43,813 nucleotides of DNA from Actinomycetospora sp. TBRC 11914 (lineage in GTDB: Bacteria; Actinomycetota; Actinomycetes; Mycobacteriales; Pseudonocardiaceae). The notes beneath the pieces are model-generated. The model worked only from the letters and a program-made list of their open reading frames with translations, was not told the DNA's origin and did no database searches. This document shows positions 1-10,403 of this stretch, piece after piece. The translations under genes were made by a program, and so were the position numbers. The stretch spans positions 1 to 43,813 of the forward strand of contig NZ_JABBND010000031.1 in the NCBI RefSeq assembly GCF_012933465.1. The letters run 5' to 3'. How positions within the stretch are numbered: the stretch's first letter is position 1; each line of letters opens with the position of its first letter.

Positions 1-12
1 TTTAGTGCTCAC

Positions 13-29
13 GTGCGACGAAGTCGCAC
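13..29 (-). terminator. Hairpin just after the SDR gene
   Basis: GTGCGAC (13-19), loop GAA, GTCGCAC (23-29) forms a perfect 7-bp stem. It begins directly after the SDR stop codon (TAG, reading leftward at 32-30). This is the position of a transcription terminator, though there is no U-tract. The adjoining TTTAGTGCTCACG (1-13) resembles the TTTCTGCTCACGAG arm of the palindromes at 5270-5315 and 18348-18393, so this may be the edge of a related repeat. Confidence 0.5.
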
Positions 30-779
30 CTATTGCTCGGTCGGCCGGATCAGCACCTCGTTCACCGCGGTCCGCCGGGGCCGGGTGACCATGTAGACGA
101 CGGCGTCGGCGATGTCGTCCGCCTCGAGGACGCCCAGCTCGGAAGCCGACGACGCGTCCGGGGTGTTCTCGCGCCCGGAGTTGGTGAGCTCGGTGTCGAC
201 CAGACCCGGCTCGACCAGCCCGACGCGCACGTGCTTCGTCCCGAGCTCCTGGCGCAGCGCCTCGGAGAACGCGTTCACGGCGTGCTTGGTGGCCGCGTAG
301 ACGTTGCTGCCGGGCCCGGTGACGGTGCGTCCGGCGACGGAGCTGACCGTCACGACGTCGGCGATCCCGCGCGGCCCCTGCGCGGCCGCGGTCAGGTGGG
401 AGACGGCCGCGTGCGTCGTGGCGAGCACGCCGGTGAGGTTGACGTCGACCATCTTCTGCCACTCGCCGAGATCGGCCTCGAGCGCCGGGTCCATCGTGCC
501 GTAGCCGGCGTTGTTGACGAGCACGTCGATGCGGCCGCGCTCGCGGACCACGGCCTCGATCACCTCGCGCACCGCGTCCGCGTCTGTGACGTCGACCTCG
601 TGGACCGCGGTGCCCTCGCCGAGCTCCTGGGCGAGGTCGTCGAGCTTCTCCTTGCGGCGCGCGAGGAGGGCGACCGTCGCCCCCTCGGCCGCGAGGGCCC
701 GCGCCGTGGCGTTCCCGATGCCGCTCGACGCCCCGGTGACCACCGCGGTCGTCCCGTCCAGTCGTCCTGCCACGTGCAC
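30..779 (-). CDS. SDR family NAD(P)-dependent oxidoreductase
   Basis: A 249-residue short-chain dehydrogenase, a Rossmann-fold enzyme that oxidises or reduces a carbonyl/alcohol with NAD(P). The cofactor motif TGASSGIG lies at about residues 15-22. NNAG follows near the middle, then the catalytic Ser (VSSVAG) and YAATK, which carries the Tyr and Lys. Length is typical of classical SDRs. The frame stays open well upstream, but family alignment begins at VAGRLDG, so the GTG at 779 is preferred; GTG at 773 is an alternative. The substrate cannot be told; this is the common YdfG-like subgroup. A hairpin follows the stop codon. The gene stands first in a leftward-reading group with the zinc-ribbon and DUF2795 genes but is separated from them by about 70 bp. 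Confidence 0.9.
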   Translation of the reverse strand: MHVAGRLDGTTAVVTGASSGIGNATARALAAEGATVALLARRKEKLDDLAQELGEGTAVHEVDVTDADAVREVIEAVVRERGRIDVLVNNAGYGTMDPALEADLGEWQKMVDVNLTGVLATTHAAVSHLTAAAQGPRGIADVVTVSSVAGRTVTGPGSNVYAATKHAVNAFSEALRQELGTKHVRVGLVEPGLVDTELTNSGRENTPDASSASELGVLEADDIADAVVYMVTRPRRTAVNEVLIRPTEQ

Positions 780-850
780 GCTCCTCGGATCGCTGGTGGT
801 GCGCTCCGGGGGTCTCCGATCACCGGCCGGCCGAACCCACCGACGGCTGG

Positions 851-1066
851 TCAGCCCGTGGCGGCCTGCGCGCAGTGACCGCAGCAGTACTGGTGCCCGT
901 CCACCTCGTGGCCGTGACCGAGCATGATCACCCCGCAGTGCTCGCAGCGCGGCGCCAGGCGGTGGGCCGCGCACTCGAAGCTGTCGAAGGTGTGGGACCC
1001 GCCGTCGGGCGTCCGGATCTCGAAGGCCTTGTCGTAGTCGTTGCCGCAGACCTCGCATGCACTCAT
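851..1066 (-). CDS. Small zinc-ribbon protein
   Basis: A 71-residue protein starting MSACEVCGNDYDK. It carries four cysteine/histidine clusters: CEVC near the N-terminus, FECAAH in the middle, CEHCG, then GHGHEVDGHQYCCGHC at the end. The spacing suggests two treble-clef or ribbon zinc sites. Similar short proteins in actinobacteria are left as hypothetical or called prokaryotic metallothionein-like. Metal binding is inferred from the residues; no function is known. The start is the ATG at 1066, since the longer open frame upstream is arginine-rich and non-family-like. It lies 79 bp downstream of the DUF2795 gene in the same direction. Confidence 0.75.
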   Translation of the reverse strand: MSACEVCGNDYDKAFEIRTPDGGSHTFDSFECAAHRLAPRCEHCGVIMLGHGHEVDGHQYCCGHCAQAATG

Positions 1067-1145
1067 GGCGATCGGTACCCGTCGTCGTCGGTCGGGCACA
1101 CGGCCCTCGGCGCGGCGACGGGCACGGTGGCGGCCGTGCCGGCCG

Positions 1146-1403
1146 TCAGTCGTCGTCGCGCACGACGTCCGGGCGCCCCGAGGTGGGCGCGCCCTCGTCG
1201 TCGCCGCGCTCGTGGTCGGCGCCCAGGCCCGCGACGACGGCGTCCAGGGAGCCGTACGTGCCCTCGGGCAGCACGGTGAGGGCATGCAGGACGTCGTCCG
1301 CGGCGCCCCCGTGCTCGGTGGCCCGGACGAGGAGGGTGTTGCGGTCCGCGGGGAACTCGGTGTCGCTGAGCGCCTCGCGGGCGCGGTCGGTCACGCTGGA
1401 CAT
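1146..1403 (-). CDS. DUF2795 domain protein
   Basis: An 85-residue protein whose middle section (FPADRNTLLVRATEHG, then VLHALTVLPEGTYGS) matches the DUF2795 pattern. That is a short helical domain common in actinobacteria, with a conserved Leu-Pro-x-x-x-Tyr turn. The C-terminal 20 residues are acidic and probably disordered. Function is unknown for the family; a stress or regulatory role has been guessed but nothing here supports it. The ATG at 1403 is chosen because the domain begins right after it. Confidence 0.75.
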   Translation of the reverse strand: MSSVTDRAREALSDTEFPADRNTLLVRATEHGGAADDVLHALTVLPEGTYGSLDAVVAGLGADHERGDDEGAPTSGRPDVVRDDD

Positions 1404-2392
<989 letters not shown>

Positions 2393-2499
2393 GCGGCGGC
2401 CGGTCCCTCGTCCGCGACCCGCCGGAGGGGCTACGGTCCCGGGTCACGGGCACGTCGCCGCCGCGACGACGCGGGCGGGACCGGGCCCGGGGAGGCGCC

Positions 2500-3713
2500 A
2501 TGAGCCACGTGATCGTCGGAGCCGGTCTCGCCGGGGTGCGGACCGCCGAGGGCCTGCGCGAGGCCGGGTACGACGGCGAGGTGGTGCTGCTGGGCGCGGA
2601 GGAGCACCGGCCCTACGACCGGCCGCCGCTGTCGAAGGACTACCTGCAGGGCGCCACCGACCAGGACGGCGTCTTCCTGCAGTCCGCCGCGTGGTTCGGC
2701 GAGCACGGGGTGGACCTGCGCACCGGGACCGCGGTGGCCGCGATCGACCGGGGCGCGGCCGAGGTGGTGCTGGCCGACGGGGAGCGGATCGGCTACGAGC
2801 GGCTGGTGCTGGCCACCGGGTCCTCGGCACGGCGCCTGCCGATCCCCGGGACCGAGCTCGACGGCGTGCTGCACCTGCGCACGCTCGACGACAGCGACCG
2901 GCTGCGGGCCGGGATCCTCAGCGCGTCGCGGGTCGCGGTGATCGGCGGCGGCTGGATCGGGCTCGAGGTCGCGGCGGCGGCCCGCACCGCCGGGGCCGAG
3001 GTCACCGTGCTCGAGGCGGCCGGGCAGCCGCTGGAGGCCGCCCTCGGTCCGCGGATCGGGGCCGCGTTCGCCGCGCTCCACCGCGAGCACGGCGTCGACG
3101 TCCGCCTCGGGGTGCACGTCACCGACATCGTGGGCAAGGGCGGTCTCGCCCGCGGGGTGCGTCTCGGCAACGGCGACGTGGTCGAGGCCGACGTCGTGCT
3201 GGTGGGCGTCGGGGCCGCCCCGAACATCGGGCTGGCCGAGGCCGCCGAGCTCGAGCTCGACGACGGCGTCCTCGTCGACGAGCGCCTGTGCACCAGCGAC
3301 CCGCGCATCCACGCGGTCGGCGACATCGCGGCGATCTGGTACCCCGCCCTCGAGCGGCGGCTGCGGGTCGAGCACTGGGCGACCGCCCAGAACACCGGAC
3401 CGGTCGCCGCCGCCGCGGTGCTCGGGCTGCCGGCCGCCACCTACGACGCGCTGCCCTACTTCTTCACCGACCAGTACGACCTCGGCATGGAGTACACCGG
3501 GTACGCCGGGCCCGGGGAGGCCGACGAGCTCGTCGTCCGCGGGGATCTCGAACGCCACGAGTACGTCGCGTTCTGGCTGCGCGGGGGTCGGCTGCTCGCC
3601 GGGATGAACGTCAACATCTGGGACGTCACCGAGGACATCGAGCGGCTGATCCGCTCGGGCGGCACGCTCGACCCCCGGCGGCTCGCGGATCCGGACGTGT
3701 CCCTCGCCGATCT

Positions 3714-3717
<4 letters not shown>
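2500..3717 (+). CDS. FAD-dependent ferredoxin reductase
   Basis: A 405-residue pyridine-nucleotide-disulphide oxidoreductase of the putidaredoxin/rubredoxin reductase class, which passes electrons from NAD(P)H to a ferredoxin for P450s or Rieske oxygenases. The FAD Rossmann motif VGAGLAG is at residues 6-12. PYDRPPLSKDYL is the family signature. The NADH Rossmann motif GGGWIG is at 149-154, AVGDIA (Asp275) is the second FAD contact, and the C-terminal reductase domain contains YFFTDQYDLGMEYTGY. The start has a strong GGGGAGG site 5 bases upstream. No ferredoxin or P450 gene is adjacent, so its partner is elsewhere. The stop codon overlaps the putative -35 of the rox promoter. Confidence 0.9.
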
Positions 3718-5308
<1,591 letters not shown>

Positions 5309-5315
<7 letters not shown>

Positions 5316-5623
5316 GCGAAGCCACCGAGGCGTAGCAGGGCCGCCGTCGCCGCGGCCACGATCACCACGACGATGAACGGGGCCCGCAGCAGCAGCGCGA
5401 CGACCGCGGCGCCGAGACCGGCCGCCCGGGCGTCGAGGACGAGGTGGGTGCCCGTCGAGAACGTCTGCAGGACCACCAGCGAGGCCAGCAGCGCCGCGGG
5501 CAGCACCTGGGTGACGCGCAGGACCCGCGGGTGCTCGAGCCGGGCCCGCGGCACCGTGTAGCCGGCCAGCTTGAGCCCGAACGCGATCACCGACGCGGTG
5601 ATCACCGCGATCCACGTGCTCAT
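5309..5623 (-). CDS. azlD: AzlD family branched-chain amino acid exporter subunit
   Basis: A 104-residue membrane protein, the small partner of AzlC in a branched-chain amino-acid exporter (the BrnFE type). It has about three to four hydrophobic helices: WIAVITASVIAFGLKLAGY at the start, VLPAALLASLVVLQT in the middle and LLLRAPFIVVVIVAAATAALL at the end. Its ATG overlaps the azlC stop codon by ATGA, so the two are translationally coupled. The stop codon TGA lies inside palindromic repeat A. Confidence 0.88.
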
Positions 5624-6360
5624 CCGGCCGCCTCCCCGGCCCGCCACCGGTCCGGCCACCACAGCGCGATCAGCGCCCCGACGAGGGCCGCGGCGAGCAC
5701 CGGCAGGCCCTGCGGGATCACCGGCACGAGCACCGTGGTGACGACGGCCCCGACGATCGCGATCGCCACCGGCTGGCGGGCCCGCAGCCGGGGCCACAGC
5801 AGCGCGACGAAGGCCGCGGACGCGGCGGCGTCGAGGCCGTAGCGCTGGGGGTCGCCGAGCGCGTCCCCGGCGAGGGCACCCAGGAAGGTCATCAGGTTCC
5901 AGCCGGCGTAGACGCCGAGGCCGGTCACCCAGAACCCCAGCCGACGCAGCGGCGGCGCCGACTGCGAGACCGCGACCGCGGTCGACTCGTCGATCGTCAG
6001 CTGGGCGAGCGCGAACCGCCGCCAGCCGGTGGGCAGCATCGTCGGGACCAGCTGGAGCCCGTAGAGCGCGTTGCGGACCCCGAGCAGCGACGCCGCCGCG
6101 ACCGCCGCCCCCGCCGTCCCGCCCCCGCCGAGGATCCCGATCAGCGCGAACTGCGAGCCCCCGCTGAACAGCAGCAGCGACAGCGCGCACGTCTGCGCCA
6201 CGCTGAGCCCGCCCGCCACGCTGAGCGCCCCGAAGCTCACGCCGTACAGCGAGGTCGCCACGGCCACCGAGACGCCCTGCCGGACGACGGCGCGGCGGGC
6301 GGCCCCGACGTCGTCATCCGGGTCGGGGGTCCCGGCGGGCGGGGTGGGGTCGTCGGTCAT
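5620..6360 (-). CDS. azlC: AzlC family branched-chain amino acid exporter subunit
   Basis: A 246-residue permease, the large subunit that with AzlD exports branched-chain amino acids or analogues. After a cytoplasmic acidic N-terminus of about 25 residues comes the family start VRQGVSVAVATSLYGVSFGALSVAGGLS. QTCALSLLLFSGGSQFALIG follows, then GVRNALYGLQLVPTMLP and TIDESTAV, all AzlC hallmarks. The ATG at 6360 is used because the frame upstream is not family-like. It is divergent from the molybdopterin oxidoreductase gene with about 70 bp between. Regulation is unknown; no Lrp-type gene lies nearby. Confidence 0.9.
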   Translation of the reverse strand: MTDDPTPPAGTPDPDDDVGAARRAVVRQGVSVAVATSLYGVSFGALSVAGGLSVAQTCALSLLLFSGGSQFALIGILGGGGTAGAAVAAASLLGVRNALYGLQLVPTMLPTGWRRFALAQLTIDESTAVAVSQSAPPLRRLGFWVTGLGVYAGWNLMTFLGALAGDALGDPQRYGLDAAASAAFVALLWPRLRARQPVAIAIVGAVVTTVLVPVIPQGLPVLAAALVGALIALWWPDRWRAGEAAG

Positions 6361-6429
6361 CGGCGCGGTCGGTCCTTTCCGTGCGGAGCCCGTGACAGCG
6401 CGTCGGCCGCGTGCGTAGCGTCCCGGGCC

Positions 6430-7419
6430 GTGGACGCCGCCCGGATGGCGCCCGCGGGCACGATCAAGCGCCAGCGCCCGCCCGAGGCGCTCGGTGCCCC
6501 GGTGACCGCGGTCGACGATCTCTACCTCATCGGCCACTTCGGGATCGCGCACCTGTCACCCGAGACATGGCGGCTGCGGGTCGACGGCCGGGTGCGGCGG
6601 CCGCTCGAGCTGGACCTCGACGCGCTCCGGGCGATGCCGGGCACGACGGTGACCGCGGTGCTGGAGTGCTTCGGGAACCCGCTGCTGCCCCGGGAACCGA
6701 CCCGCCGGGCGGGCAACGTCGTCTGGCGCGGCACCCCGGTCTCGGCGGTGCTCGACCTCGCCGGCGCCGACGGCGAGCTGCTGTGGGCGCAGGGGTACGA
6801 CTCCGGCGTCTTCGACGGCCGGGCCTGCACCGAGTACCTCAAGGACCTCCCGCTGGCGGTGGTGCGCGAGCGGGGCCTCCTCGCCTACGAGATGAACGGC
6901 GAGCCGCTGACCGTCGAGCACGGCGCCCCCGTGCGCCTGTTCGTCCCCGGCTACTTCGGCACCAACAACGTCAAGTGGCTGCGGTCGCTGACCGTCGCCG
7001 ACCACCGCGCCGAGCACCTGTTCACCACCGAGCTCTACCAGCGCCTCGTGGGCTCCGAGCTCCGCCCGGTGCGCGACCTCGACGTCACGAGCCTGGTCAC
7101 CGACGTGCGCCGCGACGGCCCGACCGTCCGCGTCGAGGGGTGGGCGTGGGGGTCGTCCGAGGTGGTCGGGGTCGAGGTCCAGGCGCTGGGTGACGACGAC
7201 GGCGAGGGCTGGGTGCGTGCCGAGCTCGCGGCTCCCGTCGGAGGGCCGTACTCCTGGCGACGCTTCCGCGCGACGGTGCCGTCGGCGGGCACGGCCCGTG
7301 TCCGCGCGCGGGCCCGCGACGCCACCGGGGCCCGGCAGCCGCTCGAGGGCGACCGCAACGCCTGCCACGTCGTCGACGTCGACGAGCCCCCGGACCCCGG
7401 CGGCCGGCGGAACTTGTGA
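6430..7419 (+). CDS. Sulfite oxidase-family molybdopterin oxidoreductase
   Basis: A 329-residue enzyme with the sulfite oxidase molybdopterin fold (residues about 35-215) and a C-terminal Ig-like dimerisation domain (about 220-320). Cys80 in VLECFGNP is the expected molybdenum ligand, and VVWRGTPVSAVLDLAG, YEMNGEPLTVEHGAPVRL and GYFGTNNVKWL are family signatures. No Tat or Sec signal is visible, so it looks cytoplasmic, unlike periplasmic YedYZ or SorAB. No heme domain is attached. It may oxidise sulfite or reduce an S- or N-oxide; the substrate is open. The start is GTG 6430 or ATG 6445; neither has a clear ribosome-binding site. Confidence 0.88.
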   Translation: MDAARMAPAGTIKRQRPPEALGAPVTAVDDLYLIGHFGIAHLSPETWRLRVDGRVRRPLELDLDALRAMPGTTVTAVLECFGNPLLPREPTRRAGNVVWRGTPVSAVLDLAGADGELLWAQGYDSGVFDGRACTEYLKDLPLAVVRERGLLAYEMNGEPLTVEHGAPVRLFVPGYFGTNNVKWLRSLTVADHRAEHLFTTELYQRLVGSELRPVRDLDVTSLVTDVRRDGPTVRVEGWAWGSSEVVGVEVQALGDDDGEGWVRAELAAPVGGPYSWRRFRATVPSAGTARVRARARDATGARQPLEGDRNACHVVDVDEPPDPGGRRNL

Positions 7420-7449
7420 TCGGCCGGGGTCGTCGGGTAGACGTACCCG

Positions 7450-8409
7450 GTGACCGGGGAGGAGCCGGCCCGGGCCGCCACCGGCACCGGCCTCGCGATC
7501 GCGCTGCTCTCGGGGGCGTCCTTCGGGCTGGCCGGCCCGTTCGCCGCCTCGCTGCTCGCCACCGGCTGGTCGCCGCTCGCGGTGGCGCTCGGACGGCTGG
7601 CCGGCGCGGCGGTCCTGCTCGCGGTGCCGCTGGCCGTCGTCCTGGCCCGGGGATGGCGACCGCGACCCGGGCATCTGCGGGCCGTCGTCGTCTACGGGCT
7701 GGTCGCGCTGGCCGGCGCCCAGGTCTGCTACTTGAACGCGGTCGGCCACCTCTCGGTCGGCGTGGCGCTGCTCATCGAGTACACCGCGCCGGTCCTGCTG
7801 CTCGGGTGGACCTGGGCCCGGAGCCGCGCCCGTCCTCGCCCGGCGACGCTGCTCGGCGCGGCCGTGGCCATCGGGGGGCTCGTCCTCGTCCTCGACGTGG
7901 GGCGCGGCACCGCCGTCGACGTCGTCGGGGTGCTGTGGGGCCTGGGCGCCGCGGTGTGCCTCGCGGCCTACTTCCGGCTCTCGGCCGACGCGGGCGGTGG
8001 GCGGGACGCCGCCGGGCCGCCGGCGCTGGTGCTCACCGCCGGCGGCGCGGTGGTGGCCGCCGTCGTCGTCGTGCTCGTCGGGGCGGTCGGTCTGCTGCCG
8101 TTGCGGGCCACGACGACGCCGATCGACCTCGGCGGCTGGACCGCCCCCTGGTGGGTCGGCGTGGTCCTCGTGGCCGCACTGTCGACGGCGCTGGCCTACC
8201 TGACGGGGATCGCGGCCGTCGGGCGACTCGGCTCGCGGATCGCGTCGTTCGTGGGGCTGTCCGAGGTGCTGTTCGCGGTGCTCGGCGCGTGGTGGCTGGT
8301 GGCCCAGCGCCCGACGGCGACCCAGGTCACCGGCGGCGCGCTCGTCGTCGCGGCGATCGCGCTGATCCGGTGGGCCGAGCCGGGTGAGGCCGACCTCCCG
8401 GTGGGCTGA
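7450..8409 (+). CDS. EamA/DMT family transporter
   Basis: A 319-residue integral membrane protein with about ten helices arranged as two EamA repeats. The first repeat begins GLAIALLSGASFGLAGPFAASLL, and GALVVAAIALIRW closes the second. LSVGVALLIEYTAPVLLLGWTW is the typical end of repeat one, and VVGRLGSRIASFVGLSEVLFAVLGAWW the typical end of repeat two in the RhaT/YdcZ-like drug/metabolite superfamily. Such carriers export amino acids or metabolites; the substrate cannot be predicted. It begins 30 bp after the molybdoenzyme gene, so co-transcription is likely. It ends at a strong two-way hairpin. Confidence 0.88.
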   Translation: MTGEEPARAATGTGLAIALLSGASFGLAGPFAASLLATGWSPLAVALGRLAGAAVLLAVPLAVVLARGWRPRPGHLRAVVVYGLVALAGAQVCYLNAVGHLSVGVALLIEYTAPVLLLGWTWARSRARPRPATLLGAAVAIGGLVLVLDVGRGTAVDVVGVLWGLGAAVCLAAYFRLSADAGGGRDAAGPPALVLTAGGAVVAAVVVVLVGAVGLLPLRATTTPIDLGGWTAPWWVGVVLVAALSTALAYLTGIAAVGRLGSRIASFVGLSEVLFAVLGAWWLVAQRPTATQVTGGALVVAAIALIRWAEPGEADLPVG

Positions 8410-8410
8410 G

Positions 8411-8434
8411 CCGGGCCCCACGGTCGGGGCCCGG
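8411..8434. terminator. Two-way terminator hairpin
   Basis: CCGGGCCCC (8411-8419), loop ACGGTC, GGGGCCCGG (8426-8434) is a perfect 9-bp stem. It lies between the convergent EamA gene (stop at 8409) and the 171-residue protein gene (stop at 8449), so it can end transcription from both sides. Confidence 0.7.
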
Positions 8435-8448
8435 CCCCGCCGGGGCGC

Positions 8449-8964
8449 TCAGGAGCGGAGGGACCGGATCCGGTCGAGCACCGTCTTGCGGTTGCGGGTC
8501 CGGCGCTCGTAGGCGTCGACCTTGCCGAGGTCGACCTCGGAGAGGCCGGAGAGCCGCGGGGTGATCTCCTCGACGGTGAGCTCGTCGTAGCCGGCGATCG
8601 GGAGGTCGTCGGCCGTGGCGACCGAGCCCTTGACCTCACCCTCGCCGGTGGCCGCGCCCGGCACTCGGCGGACCTGCTCGGCCGCGGTCCCGGCCGCGGC
8701 GTTCAGCCCGTCGCCCACCCGCTGCAGCAACGACGGGAAGGCCTCGGCCAGCTCCCGGGTGAACGAGGCCTGGGCGCGGGTGAGGGCCTGCACCCACTCC
8801 ACCGTGCGCTCGCCCGCGGCCTCCTCGGCCTCGGCGAGGTTCTCCAGCAGGTCCCGGTAGACGCGCAGGGACTCGCGTCCCCCGGCCCGGGCCTTCTCCA
8901 CGATGCGGTCGTTCAGCTCGTGGACCTGCTCGATCACCGACTCCACTGTCGGGTTGCCCGCCAT
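8449..8964 (-). CDS. Uncharacterised helical actinobacterial protein
   Basis: A 171-residue protein, almost all helical. The N-terminal two thirds (VIEQVHELNDRIVEKAR through RVGDGLNAAAGTAAEQVRR) look like an amphipathic long-helix bundle of the kind seen in apolipoprotein-like or phasin-like proteins. The C-terminal 50 residues (LPIAGYDELTVEEITPRLSGLSEVDLGKVDAYERRTRNRKTVL, shown here only as its start and end: LPIAGYDELT and RRTRNRKTVL) form the short three-helix segment found at the end of many actinobacterial membrane- or surface-associated proteins. The start has a good GAGGAGAG site. A phasin- or storage-granule-related role is possible but unproved. Confidence 0.6.
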   Translation of the reverse strand: MAGNPTVESVIEQVHELNDRIVEKARAGGRESLRVYRDLLENLAEAEEAAGERTVEWVQALTRAQASFTRELAEAFPSLLQRVGDGLNAAAGTAAEQVRRVPGAATGEGEVKGSVATADDLPIAGYDELTVEEITPRLSGLSEVDLGKVDAYERRTRNRKTVLDRIRSLRS

Positions 8965-9170
8965 GGCTCTCCTCCTCGGGGATGGACCGGCCTGGTGATC
9001 GATCCTTGCCCGAACGGCGCAGAGAACTAACCCGTTCTTCACACGACGACGAGGCCGTGCGGCGGGTTCCGGTTGACCCCGCACCCCTGCTGACCAGGAA
9101 CAACGCCGTCCGGGCGGGTGTTGTACGCGGTGGGCCACCAGGCCCGTCCGTTTAGTCCGAGGAGGACACC

Positions 9171-9431
9171 ATGAAGGGCGACCGCGTCGAGATCGTGGTC
9201 GATGCCGGCAGCGGCACCACCCGTACGTACGAGATCGAGGCCACCCGCGCCGGGCGCCGGGTCGACATCGCACAGACTCGCGGCACCGTCGAGGTGAGCG
9301 AGGTGACCCGCGGCGGCTCGGCCGTCCGCACCGCCCGCTTCCTGGCCGGCCGTGTCATCGCGCTGGTCGAGCACCCGGCCGCCGACGAGCCCGTGGCCGA
9401 GGAGATCACCCCGTCCCTGCGCACGGCGTAG
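9171..9431 (+). CDS. Small hypothetical protein (86 residues)
   Basis: A soluble, probably all-beta protein: alternating stretches such as DRVEIVVDAGSG, TRTYEIEATRAG, RRVDIAQTRGTVEVSEVTRG and AVRTARFLAGRVIALVEHP. The acidic tail includes EEITPSLRTA. A GAGGAGG site lies 6 bases before the ATG, which makes expression credible. I recognise no family. It is divergent from the helical protein gene, with a 206-bp shared upstream region in which no clear operator was seen. It is followed by a palindromic repeat of family 2. Confidence 0.55.
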   Translation: MKGDRVEIVVDAGSGTTRTYEIEATRAGRRVDIAQTRGTVEVSEVTRGGSAVRTARFLAGRVIALVEHPAADEPVAEEITPSLRTA

Positions 9432-9451
9432 GAGCACCCCGACCCAGCCCG

Positions 9452-9521
9452 GTGCGCCCCTCGAGGGGCACAGGGTGCAGACGCAGTGATCCCACGGCCT
9501 GCCCCACGTGCCCGTGATCAT
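9452..9521. repeat. Family-2 palindromic repeat, copy 1
   Basis: GTGCGCCCCTCGAGGGGCAC (9452-9471) is a 20-base palindrome with one mismatched pair. It is followed by spaced partners ending CACGTGCCCGTGATCATG at about 9505-9522. The segment from CGAGGGGCAC to GTGCCCGTGATCA shares its layout and ends with copy 2 at 17172-17232. It lies 20 bp beyond the stop of the 86-residue gene and is probably a terminator-type element. Confidence 0.55.
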
Positions 9522-9570
9522 GGGGCCGGCTCGGGGCGCGCCGTTGTCCCACCCCGAGGGGCTCAGGAAC

Positions 9571-9589
9571 CGGTTGCCATGAGCAACCG
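9571..9589. promoter_or_regulatory. Inverted repeat upstream of the ATPase-like gene
   Basis: CGGTTGC (9571-9577), spacer CATGA, GCAACCG (9583-9589). It is a perfect 7-bp inverted repeat in the 354-bp region between the 86-residue gene and the ATP-binding protein gene. It could be an operator; no associated regulator is known. The rest of 9522-9785 shows no gene. Confidence 0.3.
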
Positions 9590-9785
9590 TGCGTGACGAA
9601 CGACCCGCACTTCGGCCGAACAGGTGATGCACCGTCGCGCGGCCTGACCTGCTCGACCCCGACCTGTACAACAGTGCGTAGTTCGTTGGTGCGCAACCGA
9701 TCTCGCTCCTCCGTTCCGGCGTGCGACACCCCGTCGTGGGCCACCACCCACCGGGCCCTCGCGGGGGCCGGACGAGGAGCAGCCC

Positions 9786-10343
9786 ATGGCGACCTGGACC
9801 GCCCACACGGACCTCCCCCTCGGCGAGCACACCGTGCGCGACGCCCGGGCGTTCGCCCTGGCCGCCGCGCAGTCGTGGGAACCGGACGTGGCGTCGGACG
9901 TCCTCCTGCTGGCGGTGGAGGAACTGACCGCCGGAGTGCTCGCGCAGGTCGCACGGGAGGCCGTGCCCGCCGAGCACAGCCTGGTGCTCGAGCTCGACGC
10001 CACGGAGGACGGCCTGCGGGTCTCGCTCGCCGACAGCTCGGCGGTGCGCTCCCTGGCCGCCGACCTCGCGCACGCCGCCCCCGGCCTCGTCGGGCTCCTC
10101 GTGTCCTCCGCCCGGGGGTGGGGCGACGAGCCGCACCGCGGCGGGTACCGGATCTGGTTCGAGCTCGGACGGCCCGGCGAGCCGACCGCCGACCCGACCC
10201 CGTCCGCCGACATCGATCCCGACGTCGACCCCGACGTCGAGGCCGAGCTCGAGCTGCGGCGTCGCCGGACGCCGACGCCCGCCCTGCGCGTCGACCCCCC
10301 GGCCGCGGCCCTGCTGCACGTGTTCCTCGAACGCCCCCGCTGA
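9786..10343 (+). CDS. ATP-binding (GHKL, anti-sigma-like) protein
   Basis: A 185-residue protein whose first 125 residues resemble the HATPase_c_2 domain of RsbW-type serine kinases. The helix SDVLLLAVEELTAGVLAQVA takes the place of the N-box, then a beta strand LVLELDATEDGLRVSLADSS with the D of the ADP-binding box, and a glycine-containing YRIWFEL end strand. The usual N-box Asn is not evident (EELTAG instead of xELVxNA), so kinase activity may be lost. The last 60 residues are Pro/Asp-rich and end LLHVFLERPR. No sigma factor or anti-anti-sigma gene is adjacent. The MFS exporter gene follows after 60 bp. Confidence 0.65.
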   Translation: MATWTAHTDLPLGEHTVRDARAFALAAAQSWEPDVASDVLLLAVEELTAGVLAQVAREAVPAEHSLVLELDATEDGLRVSLADSSAVRSLAADLAHAAPGLVGLLVSSARGWGDEPHRGGYRIWFELGRPGEPTADPTPSADIDPDVDPDVEAELELRRRRTPTPALRVDPPAAALLHVFLERPR

Positions 10344-10403
10344 CCCCGGAGGAGACGCACGACGCAGGGACTCCTGTACTGAGGCGAACTAAGCTCTCGG
10401 GCG

